Program-made: the position numbers and the translations under genes
Shown here: one piece after another, positions 6,447-14,401 of the stretch
Position numbering within the stretch: the first letter of the stretch is position 1
Layout of the letters: the number at the start of each line of letters is the position of its first letter
Assembly: GCA_944382805.1 (NCBI GenBank)
Contig: CALWNS010000204.1
Coordinates: 1 to 24,998 of the forward strand
DNA from: an uncultured Gemmiger sp.
GTDB lineage: Bacteria > Bacillota > Clostridia > Oscillospirales > Ruminococcaceae
Direction of reading: 5' to 3'
Length of the DNA: 24,998 nucleotides
The notes under the pieces: model-generated
What the model was told of the DNA's origin: nothing
What the model saw: only the letters and a program-made list of their open reading frames with translations
Databases searched by the model: none

Positions 6447-8906
6447 TCAGCCCACGGTCTGGGTGCCGTTCTGGGCGGGGGTGAAGGTCAGGTCGAACTC
6501 GGCGGCGTGCAGGGTGGCGGCGCTTTCGTCAAAGCGCACGTCCCGCGCGCGGCAGGCGGCGGTAAATTCGGGGAAGCCGCCGTCCTCCCGCCGGCTGCCG
6601 CACACCACCAGGTAGGCGGTATTGGGCGCCAGGGCGCGCTTTTCGCAGCCGAAGCGCACATCGCTGTGGTCGGCCAGCGGCGCGCTGCACCACACGCCGA
6701 TGTAGGAATCTCCCTTGCGGCCGAACAGCCAGCCGCCGGCCTGCGCCGTCTCGTCAAAGCGGGCGGCGTCCCAGTACAGGTGGGTAAAGCGGATGGGGTA
6801 GGTGTCCGGGATGCAGTACACCGCGCCCAGCACGCGGCCCTGCTGGCGCAGCGCCGGCATAACGCCGTTGCCGAACCAGTAGCCGGGGCGCACCTCGGTG
6901 GCCACGTCGCAGGTCTGGCCGGGGTGGTTGGCGAACACCAGCAGGTCGGTGTCCAGCGCGGCGCTCCACATATGCTGCTGGTAGCCGTACTCGCCGGGCT
7001 GGAACTGGGTGGTGCCGTGGAAATGCTCATTGAGCGATTTGACGTAGATATGGTGGGCCTGCATCTCCTCGCGCTCGTCCGGCTGCCACACGCGCGCCGT
7101 GCCGTCGCGGCGCGGGCTTTGCACGCTGGTCAGCATATAGTCGGGCGTTTTGCACACCTCCACCACCGCGTTGCTGGTGTTGTAGCGGAAGTTGCCGGTC
7201 TCGGCCATCAGGGCGGGGATATCCGCCGGCATGGCGTAGCCGGTGGTGGCCGCGGCGCTGAGCCATTCGTTGCACACATAGGGGGCGGTGCGGTCCGCAG
7301 CGTACACCATGCCCTGCAGGCTTTCGCGCCAGGGGCACAGCACGCCGCCGTACACGCGGCCCATGGGCGAGACCACCACGCCGCGGAACACATGGCGGGC
7401 CATCTGCCGCCACAGCAGGTCGCAGGCTTTGCGCGCGCCGGCGGCCAGGTCCGGCTCGGCGTAATCGACCAGGTTGAGCAGCGCCGCGTAGGTGATGGGG
7501 GTGTACACGGTGGAGTTGAACTCGTCAAAACCCTGTTCGTTCACGTCCTCCAGCCATTCGGCAATGCGGGCGCGCGCTTTTTGGCGCAGCGCGCGGCCGG
7601 TCAGGCCGGAGCGCACGAACACCGCGTCCGGGTAATAGCCGCCGAAGAAATAGGCGGTCTGGTAGAACATCAGGGTGTGGTTTTCGCTCCAGAAACACAT
7701 ACAATCCTGGCCCGGCTCGTCCATCCAGTAGCGGAAGTTGAGCATCACGCGGCGCAGTTCGGCCTTGAGGTCCTGGGGGAAGTCGTATTCCTGGATATAG
7801 CGCACCAGCGCGCAGGTCATAAAGTCGGCGCAGTCCATGCGGCGCTCGATCTGGTCCAGCGTGACGGCCAGCTCGGCGTGGTCGCTTTCGGGGAAGCGGC
7901 CCAGCGCGCAGCGCGCCAGCATGGGGTACAGCGCGAAACCGTCGGTCTCCTCGCGCCGCATGGAGCCGATGGCGGCGATGTTTTGCAGCATCTGCTCATC
8001 GCTCAAATGGCTGCGGTAGACGGGCGGCTGCAGCTCCGGCCGGGCAAAGGTGCGGCGCAGCACCGCCGGGCCGGCGGGGATCTCCAGCGTAAAGTGCGGC
8101 TTGGGCAAAAGCTCCACCGTTTGCAGGCCGGCGGCCTCTTGCAGGGTAAAGCGCGGCGCGGTGCTGCGGAAGTCGTAGTCCGGCTCGTGGTAGCGCAGCT
8201 GCGCGCCGGCGGGCAGCGGGCCGGCCGTGCGCAGTTCGCCGCCCGCCAGCACGGCGGAGTCCAGCAGCGCGGCCGCGTGCAGGCAGGGGCGCACGGCGTC
8301 CGGGTCCGGCAGGGCGCAGCGCACGGCGGCGGGCGTATCCAGCAATTGCAGGGCAAAAGCGATGCGCGTATCCCGCACGCCGACCGTTTCCAGCCGCAGG
8401 TAGACCTGGTTGCGGCCGGCCTGCAGGTCCAGCGCCAGCTCCTGCCGCTGGCAGGGCTTGTAGCACGGCAGGGCGATGCCGCCCGCGTGCTTTCCGTTGA
8501 CCCACACATCGGCGGCGTCGTAGCTCCACAGCCAGGCGCGCAGCGTGCAGGGGCGCTCGGCCCACAGCTCGGTCACGGCGTGCAGTTCGACCCGGCACGG
8601 CTCGATATAAAAGGTGGAATCGTCCAAAAAGATGTTGCCGTGGGAATAGTAGAACTGCCACGGCTGGCCCAGCGGGCTGGGGCCGCCCAGGCGGACGGCG
8701 TCCGGCGCGGGCGGGGCCAGCGGCTCGTGGCGGGCGGCCAGCGCGCGCATGGCTTTTTCCATGCGCAGCTGGTTTGTGTCCCGCACATCGCAGCGGAACT
8801 CGCTTTCCTTGCGGCCGGTCGTTAAAAATCGGGTCAGGTACCCGTCCTGCGGCAGCGCGCAGGTGTCCAGTTCGTTTACAAATCCAGTCATAGCCTTAAA
8901 CCCCAT
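6447..8906 (-). CDS. Large unassigned protein, probable carbohydrate-active enzyme
   Basis: About 819 aa and not confidently assignable to a known family. Residues about 85-190 look like a sugar-binding beta-sandwich (WSYDAADVWVNGKHAGG at 127-143 resembles the galactose-binding fold of many glycosidases). Residues about 300-620 are helix-rich, suggesting an (alpha/alpha)6 barrel, with CFWSENHTLMFYQTAYFF (404-421) and a downstream GFDEFNSTVYTPIT as conserved-looking, acid-rich motifs. The last 150 residues look like beta-sheet. No signal peptide is seen, so it is probably cytoplasmic. It sits between the GH38 mannosidase (50-65 nt gap) and the ROK kinase (21 nt), implying action on the same imported glycan. 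The start is uncertain: TTG 8921, ATG 8906 and ATG 8891 are all in frame and none has a strong ribosome binding site. Confidence 0.7.
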   Translation of the reverse strand: MGFKAMTGFVNELDTCALPQDGYLTRFLTTGRKESEFRCDVRDTNQLRMEKAMRALAARHEPLAPPAPDAVRLGGPSPLGQPWQFYYSHGNIFLDDSTFYIEPCRVELHAVTELWAERPCTLRAWLWSYDAADVWVNGKHAGGIALPCYKPCQRQELALDLQAGRNQVYLRLETVGVRDTRIAFALQLLDTPAAVRCALPDPDAVRPCLHAAALLDSAVLAGGELRTAGPLPAGAQLRYHEPDYDFRSTAPRFTLQEAAGLQTVELLPKPHFTLEIPAGPAVLRRTFARPELQPPVYRSHLSDEQMLQNIAAIGSMRREETDGFALYPMLARCALGRFPESDHAELAVTLDQIERRMDCADFMTCALVRYIQEYDFPQDLKAELRRVMLNFRYWMDEPGQDCMCFWSENHTLMFYQTAYFFGGYYPDAVFVRSGLTGRALRQKARARIAEWLEDVNEQGFDEFNSTVYTPITYAALLNLVDYAEPDLAAGARKACDLLWRQMARHVFRGVVVSPMGRVYGGVLCPWRESLQGMVYAADRTAPYVCNEWLSAAATTGYAMPADIPALMAETGNFRYNTSNAVVEVCKTPDYMLTSVQSPRRDGTARVWQPDEREEMQAHHIYVKSLNEHFHGTTQFQPGEYGYQQHMWSAALDTDLLVFANHPGQTCDVATEVRPGYWFGNGVMPALRQQGRVLGAVYCIPDTYPIRFTHLYWDAARFDETAQAGGWLFGRKGDSYIGVWCSAPLADHSDVRFGCEKRALAPNTAYLVVCGSRREDGGFPEFTAACRARDVRFDESAATLHAAEFDLTFTPAQNGTQTVG

Positions 8907-8971
8907 GATAAGCCCGCGCAATTTTGCACGGGCCTGTCCTTATGATGTTTGTTGTCGGTTGCCGCCCGGCG

Positions 8972-11900
8972 TTACAGCGCCCAGGCGAAAGAAATGATCT
9001 CGAACGGGTGGTAGGGGATGGCGGCGGTCGGCTCGCCCTCGGCGTCCTCCAGCAGGTTGACCGGCTGCACGGGGGCGTGCAGGGCCAGCGTGCCGCGCGC
9101 GCCGTTCGTTTCGACCAGGCGGGCCACCACCTGCTTGCCGTCCTCGCTGACTTTCAGCGCCTGCAGCACCAGCTTGTCGCCGGCGGCGGCCAGGTCGTCC
9201 AGCCAGGGCTGCAGCGCGGCCGGGGCGGCGGCGGGCAGGGCCGGGCGGGTCAGCGGCACGTTCTGTTCCAGCGCAAAGCGGTTGATGCCGGCGGCGATAA
9301 AATCGCCCGCGTGCGGCAGGATCTGGTAGCAGAAGGCGTGGCGCCCGCGGTCGGAGGTGATGTCCGGCCGCATGGTGGCGCGCAGCAGGCTGAGGGTGAC
9401 GGCGTTGCCGCCCACGCCCACGCCGTACATCCCTTCGTTGACAAAGGCCACGCCGGCGCCGGTCTCGCCCAAATCGCACCATTTGTGGCTGCAAACCTCA
9501 AAGCGGGCCTGCTGCCAGGTGGTGTTGCGGTGGGTCTCGCGGCGGATAAAGCCGGCGGAGGTATCGCACACCAGCTCGCGCGTGAGCACGTTGACGCCGA
9601 ACTCCGCCTTGGCCAGCTTGTGCGTTTCGTGCCAGTCGACCTCGTTTTCCACCTCGATCATGCGGCTTTGGGCAAACAGGCGGATGATGCGGGTCCAGGT
9701 GCTGTCCTTGGTGGCGACGGTGGCGGCAAACTCGGCCATGGTATCGTCAGCATAGCGCAGGGCCAGCGGCGCGGCCACGGCCAGGGTCAGCTCCTTGTCC
9801 TTATAGTTGGGCAGGATGTCCCAGGCGTCGTAGGTGCCGGGCAGGTCCTGGTAGATGTGCAGGCGGTTCCACACGCCGTCCACCCATTCGCGGCCCAGGG
9901 CTTTGTCGTACACGCTGGTCAGGCTGCCGTCGGCGGTAAAGGCCAGGCGGTAGACCGGCGTTTCCACCTGCAGGCCGTCCTGGCGCAGCCAGCCGGGGCA
10001 GGCGGGCAGGGCGGGCAGCGTTTCGGCGGCGGCCAACGCCCCCAGGTCCGGCTGCACAAAGCGGCCGCGCACGCCGCAGCGCTCGACGGCGCCGCTTTCG
10101 TCCGGCACGAACACCGGCGCGCTGCGCTTGAAGTTGAGGGTGTTGAACCAGCGGTCGCCCGCGCCGCGCCAGCCTTCCAGCGCTTTGCGCACCTGGGCGT
10201 AGTTTTCCATCGCGTCCTCGAACACGGGGTGGATGTGGCTGCCGGGCAGGATGTCGTGGAACTGGTTGACCAGGAACTGCTTGTACACCGCGCGCAGGGC
10301 GGCGGCGTCCATCGGCTCGCCGGCGGCGGCGCGCAGCACGCCGAGGATCTCGACGTCGCGCAGCGCGAACTCCAGTTCGCGGTTGGCGCGCTTGAGGTCG
10401 GCCTTGGTGGTAAAGGTGCCGCGGTGCATTTCCAGGTACAGCTCGCCGTCCCACACCTCCAGCTTGTCGTTGCCGCCCAGGTTGCGGTCCAAAAATTCCT
10501 GCGCGCCCATGTGCTCGGTCTTGGGCATGACCGAAAGCTTGTCGAACCGGTGCATCAGTTCGATCATTTCCTCGGTCGCGCCGGAGCCGCCGTCGCCGTA
10601 GCCGAACATCGAAAGCGTCTGGCCGCCGGTCTCCTTGTCCTGGTAGGCCTCCCAGTTTTCCTGGATCTGGCTGGGCATATTCCAGGTGATAAAGTGCGTG
10701 GGCGGCACGCTGGCGTACACGGTGGTGCCGTCGATGCCCTTCCACAAAAAGTTGTTGTGCGGGAAGCGGTTGGTATCGTTCCAGGTGGACATTTTGTTGG
10801 AAACAAAGTAGTCCACGCCGCCCTTTTTCAGGATCTGCGGCAGGATCCAGCTGTTGCCGAACACATCGGGCAGCCAGGCGTTGCGGATGGTGCGCCCGAA
10901 CGTCTTGCGGAAATACTGCTGCCCGTACAGCAGCTGGCGGGCCAGGCTTTCGGCCGCCGGCACGTTGCAGTCCGGCTCGACATACATCGCGCCCACCGGC
11001 TCAAAGTTGCCGGCCGCGACCTTTTCTTTCAGCTCCGCAAACAGGTCGGGGTAGTATTTTTCCAGCAGCTCGTAGGTGTAGGCCTGGGTGTGGGTGTACT
11101 TAAAGTCCGGGTAGCGGTCCATCAGCCGCATCTGGATCAGGATGGTGCGGGCGTTTTTGTGTACGGTGTGGATCAGCCGCCAGTAGTACGCCAGGTCCAG
11201 GTGGCTGTGGCCGACCAGCGCCACGTTGCCGGTGCCCTTAAAGTCGTCGTTGGCATAGATGACGTCCGCAATGTACTGCCGCGCCGCGCGCACCTGGCGC
11301 AGGAACTCCTGCTGCTCCGCGCCCGCCAGGCGCATATCGCCGGTGGCCAGGTCCTCGCCCGCGCGCAGGGTGTCAAAGTCGATCAGATCCAGCGCTTTGG
11401 AAAGTTCGCGGTTCAAAAACTTGCGGTAATCCTCGTTGAAATAGCTGCTCTTGGCCACGTCCAGCAGCAGCTGCAAGTCGTAGAACAGGTCCAGCACGTC
11501 GTGGTGGATGGTGGCCAGGTACAGCCCCTGGAACACCTGGCGGCAGCCGCGCAGGGCCATGGCGTCGGGGTTGCGCTCGTCGTCCGGCTTGGAGCGGTTG
11601 TAGCCCTCCATCTCGATGTCCAGCTCGTCGCTGTCGATATAGGGGCTGAGCAGGCAGCGGTCGCGGTTGGGGTCGATGCCGCCGATGTATTTGCCGTTGA
11701 CCTTGATGATGACTTCGGCCGCGCTCCACAGGCTGAGCCACAGCTCCTTGCCCTTGAGTTCGGGCGGGACGGTCGCCTTGCCCTTAAAGAACACGGTGCC
11801 GTCCGGCGTGTAGTACAGCTCGCCGCGGCGCAGCGGGTGCCAGTCGTTGGCGTATTCGTACTCGTTTTCGCCCACCTGGCGCGCGTCGCGGATCACAAGG

Positions 11901-12010
11901 TCGGTCACTTCCACCTTCTGGTCATAGACCGCGCGCTTGAGCCAGTTGAAGCGCAGGTCGGTGTATTCCTCCGGCCGCATACTGCGGCGGACCACCTGTA
12001 CAAAAGCCAT
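8972..12010 (-). CDS. GH38 alpha-mannosidase (cytoplasmic)
   Basis: Zinc-dependent retaining alpha-mannosidase of 1012 aa, typical for bacterial GH38. An N-terminal beta domain (1-about 250, with VNGKYIGGIDPNRD) precedes the catalytic barrel. VGHSHLDLAYYW (266-277) carries zinc ligands His270 and Asp272. AWLPDVFGNSWILPQ holds the probable nucleophile Asp382. A further zinc ligand is the His near 585 in NQFHDILPGS, and a glycine-rich YGDGGSG lies at about 471-477. A large beta-sandwich C-terminus follows. There is no signal peptide, so it acts on imported mannosides. The ATG at 12010 has an excellent AAGGAGGG just upstream. It lies 24 nt after the NifU-like gene and in one operon with the importer, pointing to breakdown of alpha-mannose oligosaccharides, for instance from N-glycans or plant mannosides. 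Confidence 0.95.
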   Translation of the reverse strand: MAFVQVVRRSMRPEEYTDLRFNWLKRAVYDQKVEVTDLVIRDARQVGENEYEYANDWHPLRRGELYYTPDGTVFFKGKATVPPELKGKELWLSLWSAAEVIIKVNGKYIGGIDPNRDRCLLSPYIDSDELDIEMEGYNRSKPDDERNPDAMALRGCRQVFQGLYLATIHHDVLDLFYDLQLLLDVAKSSYFNEDYRKFLNRELSKALDLIDFDTLRAGEDLATGDMRLAGAEQQEFLRQVRAARQYIADVIYANDDFKGTGNVALVGHSHLDLAYYWRLIHTVHKNARTILIQMRLMDRYPDFKYTHTQAYTYELLEKYYPDLFAELKEKVAAGNFEPVGAMYVEPDCNVPAAESLARQLLYGQQYFRKTFGRTIRNAWLPDVFGNSWILPQILKKGGVDYFVSNKMSTWNDTNRFPHNNFLWKGIDGTTVYASVPPTHFITWNMPSQIQENWEAYQDKETGGQTLSMFGYGDGGSGATEEMIELMHRFDKLSVMPKTEHMGAQEFLDRNLGGNDKLEVWDGELYLEMHRGTFTTKADLKRANRELEFALRDVEILGVLRAAAGEPMDAAALRAVYKQFLVNQFHDILPGSHIHPVFEDAMENYAQVRKALEGWRGAGDRWFNTLNFKRSAPVFVPDESGAVERCGVRGRFVQPDLGALAAAETLPALPACPGWLRQDGLQVETPVYRLAFTADGSLTSVYDKALGREWVDGVWNRLHIYQDLPGTYDAWDILPNYKDKELTLAVAAPLALRYADDTMAEFAATVATKDSTWTRIIRLFAQSRMIEVENEVDWHETHKLAKAEFGVNVLTRELVCDTSAGFIRRETHRNTTWQQARFEVCSHKWCDLGETGAGVAFVNEGMYGVGVGGNAVTLSLLRATMRPDITSDRGRHAFCYQILPHAGDFIAAGINRFALEQNVPLTRPALPAAAPAALQPWLDDLAAAGDKLVLQALKVSEDGKQVVARLVETNGARGTLALHAPVQPVNLLEDAEGEPTAAIPYHPFEIISFAWAL

Positions 12011-12034
12011 TCGTCTCCCTCCTTGATTATACGC

Positions 12035-12277
12035 TTAAACGGTATCCCAGAAAAAGGGTTTTTTGCGCTGGAATTCGATCTTGATCTCCCGCCCCAGTTC
12101 GCGGCGGGCTTCGGCGCAGATCCAGTCCATGCAGTCTTTGGCGATGTTGCACTTGGAGCATTCGCCCTGCAGCTGCACGCGGACGGTGTCGCCCGCAATG
12201 TCCACAACGTCGATCCAGCCGCCGTCCCCGCGGACTTTGGGGGCTACGACCTCGGTCAGATAGGTCTTTAGTTCCAT
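12035..12277 (-). CDS. Small NifU C-terminal-domain-like protein
   Basis: An 80-aa protein. VRGDGGWIDVVDIAG, VRVQLQGECSKC and the following helix match the layout of the NifU C-terminal (Nfu) domain: DGGxxxxVD, then a beta strand ending LxGxCxxC. In that family the CxxC pair binds a transient Fe-S cluster. Here Cys40 and Cys43 form the CxxC, with extra Cys49 and Cys54 where the family usually has a TLK stretch. So it may be a divergent member or hold a different metal site. The ATG at 12275-12277 is set by AAGGGAGGT five bases upstream. It sits between the permease gene and GH38 mannosidase gene, an odd place for an Fe-S carrier. Family assignment is moderately sure; the role is unknown. Confidence 0.75.
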   Translation of the reverse strand: MELKTYLTEVVAPKVRGDGGWIDVVDIAGDTVRVQLQGECSKCNIAKDCMDWICAEARRELGREIKIEFQRKKPFFWDTV

Positions 12278-12294
12278 ACGGGACCTCCCTTGGC

Positions 12295-12342
12295 AAAAAA
12301 GGGCGGGCCGCCCCATCCCGCTGGGGCGCTGGGCGGCCCGCC
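12295..12342 (-). terminator. Intrinsic terminator after the second permease gene
   Basis: Perfect 12-bp stem GGCGGGCCGCCC/GGGCGGCCCGCC (12302-12313 and 12331-12342) with a 17-nt loop, followed on the minus strand by six T (12295-12300). The next gene's ribosome binding site starts three bases after the T-run, so there is no room for a promoter between them. Downstream genes must depend on read-through or on regulated anti-termination. Confidence 0.85.
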
Positions 12343-12374
12343 GTGTTGTAAAATAAGCTGTTTTCCTGCCGGGT

Positions 12375-13262
12375 TTAGCCCTTGACGGCGCCGCCGGTCA
12401 AACCGTCGATAAAGTAACGGCTGGCGACGATGTAGATCAGCAGGATGGGGACGATGGCGATCACGGCGCCCGCGAACATGATGTTCCAGGCAGCCGCGCC
12501 GTCGCCGGAGTTCTTGAGCATATTGACGCCGACGGTCAACGGCCGCTTGGAAGGCTCGGTCATGGTAAAGACCAACGGCATAATGTACTCGTTCCAGCCG
12601 CCGCGGAAGGAAAGCAGGGCCACGGTGGCCAAGATCGGGCGCAGCAGCGGCAGGATGATCTTGTAGAACGTCTGGAAGAAGGTGCAGCCGTCAATGGTGG
12701 CGGCTTCGTCCAGTTCCTTGGGCACGCTCTTCATGTAGCTCATGATCAGGAAGATGTAGGTGGCCTGGCCGCCGGCCGCCGAGATAAAGATAACGCTGAA
12801 CAGCGAGGTGTTCATGTGCAGGCTGATGGCCAGTTCGAACAGCGGGCGCAGCGAGACGGAACCGACGTTGATGAACATGAACGCCATAAAGGTGCCGTAG
12901 ATCAGCGCGCGGCCGGGGAACTTGCGGCGGTCCAGCACATAGCCGGCCATGGAGGTGACGAACAGCGAGAGCAGCATGACGCCCACGGCGATCACGACGC
13001 TGTTCATGGTGTAGGTGCTGAAGTCGGCCTGCTGCCAGGCTTCGACAAAGTTATCGACGCTCCACACCTTGGGGAACAGGTTGATGCCGCCGACCAGCAG
13101 TTCGGCGTTCTCTTTGAACGAGCCGAACAGGACGTACAGCACCGGGTACAGCGTGAGCAGGCCCACGATGAGCATGAACACGAACAGCAGCCCGCGGGCC
13201 ACGCGCCCGCTGGTGGATACGACGGCGCCGGAGGAGCCTCTTACGGTTTTTTCTTTAGCCAT
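12375..13262 (-). CDS. Carbohydrate ABC transporter permease, MalG type
   Basis: Inner-membrane subunit of a CUT1-type sugar importer, 295 aa with about six membrane segments. The first is GLLFVFMLIVGLLTLYPVLY near residues 24-43. The EAA loop that contacts the ATPase is clear: KELDEAATIDGCTFFQTFYK followed by IILPLLRP. The C-terminus ends in YFIDGLTGGAVKG, typical of MalG-type permeases. The ATG at 13262 has AAAGGAGGG upstream and the gene follows the other permease by 13 nt. No ATP-binding subunit is encoded nearby; many Firmicute CUT1 importers use a shared MsiK-type ATPase encoded elsewhere. Confidence 0.93.
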   Translation of the reverse strand: MAKEKTVRGSSGAVVSTSGRVARGLLFVFMLIVGLLTLYPVLYVLFGSFKENAELLVGGINLFPKVWSVDNFVEAWQQADFSTYTMNSVVIAVGVMLLSLFVTSMAGYVLDRRKFPGRALIYGTFMAFMFINVGSVSLRPLFELAISLHMNTSLFSVIFISAAGGQATYIFLIMSYMKSVPKELDEAATIDGCTFFQTFYKIILPLLRPILATVALLSFRGGWNEYIMPLVFTMTEPSKRPLTVGVNMLKNSGDGAAAWNIMFAGAVIAIVPILLIYIVASRYFIDGLTGGAVKG

Positions 13263-13275
13263 TTTGCGCCCTCCT

Positions 13276-14196
13276 TTACATCACGTCGTCCAGCTTGCGG
13301 GCCAGCAGCAGGTAGATGCCGGTCACGATGCCGACGATGACCGCCGCCACGATACTCAGCACGCAGGCGTAGCCGATGGACGGGTTGTTCTGGTTGGAGC
13401 CGAACAGCAGACGGTAGATGTACAGGAACATGACCATCGTGCGGTTGTTGGGGCCGCCGGTCGTCAAGACCATGATCGACTCGTAATCCTTGAACGCGGT
13501 GGTGATGGCCAGCATCAGGATGGTCTTGAGCATGGGGCTGAGCATGGGCAGCGTGATGTGGATAAAGGTGTGCAGCCCGCTGGAGCCGTCGATCATGGCG
13601 GATTCGTACACGTCGCCGGGCACGCTGGAAAGGCCGGACATGAAGTAGATCATGTAGTTGCCAAAGCCGCCCCAGATGGCCAGGATCAATACCGCCCACA
13701 TGGCGAAGCTGGGGTCGCCCAGCCAGTTGATGTTCTGCTTGATGATGCCGGTGGCACGCAGCACGGCGTTGAGCACGCCGTTGTACGCGGCAAAGATGAA
13801 GCTGAACACCAGCGCGGCGATGGCGCTGGAGATGATGGTGGGCATAAAGTAGATGACGCGGAAGATGCCCGAACCCATGATCTTTTGCTGCATGAGCACG
13901 GCCATGACCAGCGCCAGCGGCAGGATGAACACCAGCTTGAGCGCCGCGTATTCAAACGTGTGGCCCACGCTGGCCCAGAAGGCCGTGTCCTCAAACAGGC
14001 GCACAAAGTTGCGCGCGCCGGTAAAGTAGGCGGTCATGCCGTTGTAGTCGTAGCAGATATAGCGGAATACCCACAAAAACGGGTAGACGGAGCACACAAG
14101 GAGCATCAGCACCGCGGGGAACATCATCAGGCCGATGGTCAGCCCGTCGCGGGTTTTGATGTGCCCGGTACTTTTGGCCGGAACCGAATCTTTCAT
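13276..14196 (-). CDS. Carbohydrate ABC transporter permease, MalF/LplB type
   Basis: Membrane subunit of the same CUT1 importer, 306 aa and about six membrane segments. The first is LTIGLMMFPAVLMLLVCSVY, close to the N-terminus. The EAA loop reads GDVYESAMIDGSSGLHTFIH followed by ITLPMLSPML. I chose the ATG at 14196 (MKDSVPAKSTG), which follows AAGGGGG. The longer in-frame start at 14310 would add 38 residues translated from the terminator region and is unlikely. It partners with the MalG-type permease downstream and the binding lipoprotein upstream. Confidence 0.93.
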   Translation of the reverse strand: MKDSVPAKSTGHIKTRDGLTIGLMMFPAVLMLLVCSVYPFLWVFRYICYDYNGMTAYFTGARNFVRLFEDTAFWASVGHTFEYAALKLVFILPLALVMAVLMQQKIMGSGIFRVIYFMPTIISSAIAALVFSFIFAAYNGVLNAVLRATGIIKQNINWLGDPSFAMWAVLILAIWGGFGNYMIYFMSGLSSVPGDVYESAMIDGSSGLHTFIHITLPMLSPMLKTILMLAITTAFKDYESIMVLTTGGPNNRTMVMFLYIYRLLFGSNQNNPSIGYACVLSIVAAVIVGIVTGIYLLLARKLDDVM

Positions 14197-14267
14197 AACA
14201 CAATTTCCCCCTTGGTCGTTTGGTTTTGGCGGGGGAGGGGCTTTTTTATTGCACAAAAAGCTCTCCC

Positions 14268-14308
14268 AAAAAATAGGTCCTCCCATGCGGGGGCCCGCAT
14301 GGGAGGAC
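14268..14308 (-). terminator. Intrinsic terminator between binding protein and permease genes
   Basis: A 15-bp perfect inverted repeat (arms 14277-14291 and 14294-14308, GTCCTCCCATGCGGG and its complement) is followed on the minus strand by six T (14268-14273). It lies about 95 nt past the binding-protein stop. Partial termination here would give more binding protein than permease, a common arrangement in sugar importers. Confidence 0.88.
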
Positions 14309-14401
14309 ACCGTTCTGCTTTGGGTTTTGGCGCAGGGCGTTCAGCGGCATCCCTGGGGACGCTCGCCGCCCCCTACGGGTCCAGGGCCGGGTAAGCGCAG
14401 C

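Noticed and set aside
5349..8825. Very long plus-strand open frame (1158 codons) opposite the ROK kinase and the unassigned enzyme
   Set aside because: It is antisense to two well-supported genes with good start sites and motifs. The GC-rich third positions remove stop codons on the opposite strand; its product is low-complexity Gly/Ala/His/Gln-rich with no domain.
8924..12271. Plus-strand open frame of 1115 codons opposite the mannosidase
   Set aside because: Same GC-driven shadow effect; the minus-strand gene has the complete GH38 active site.
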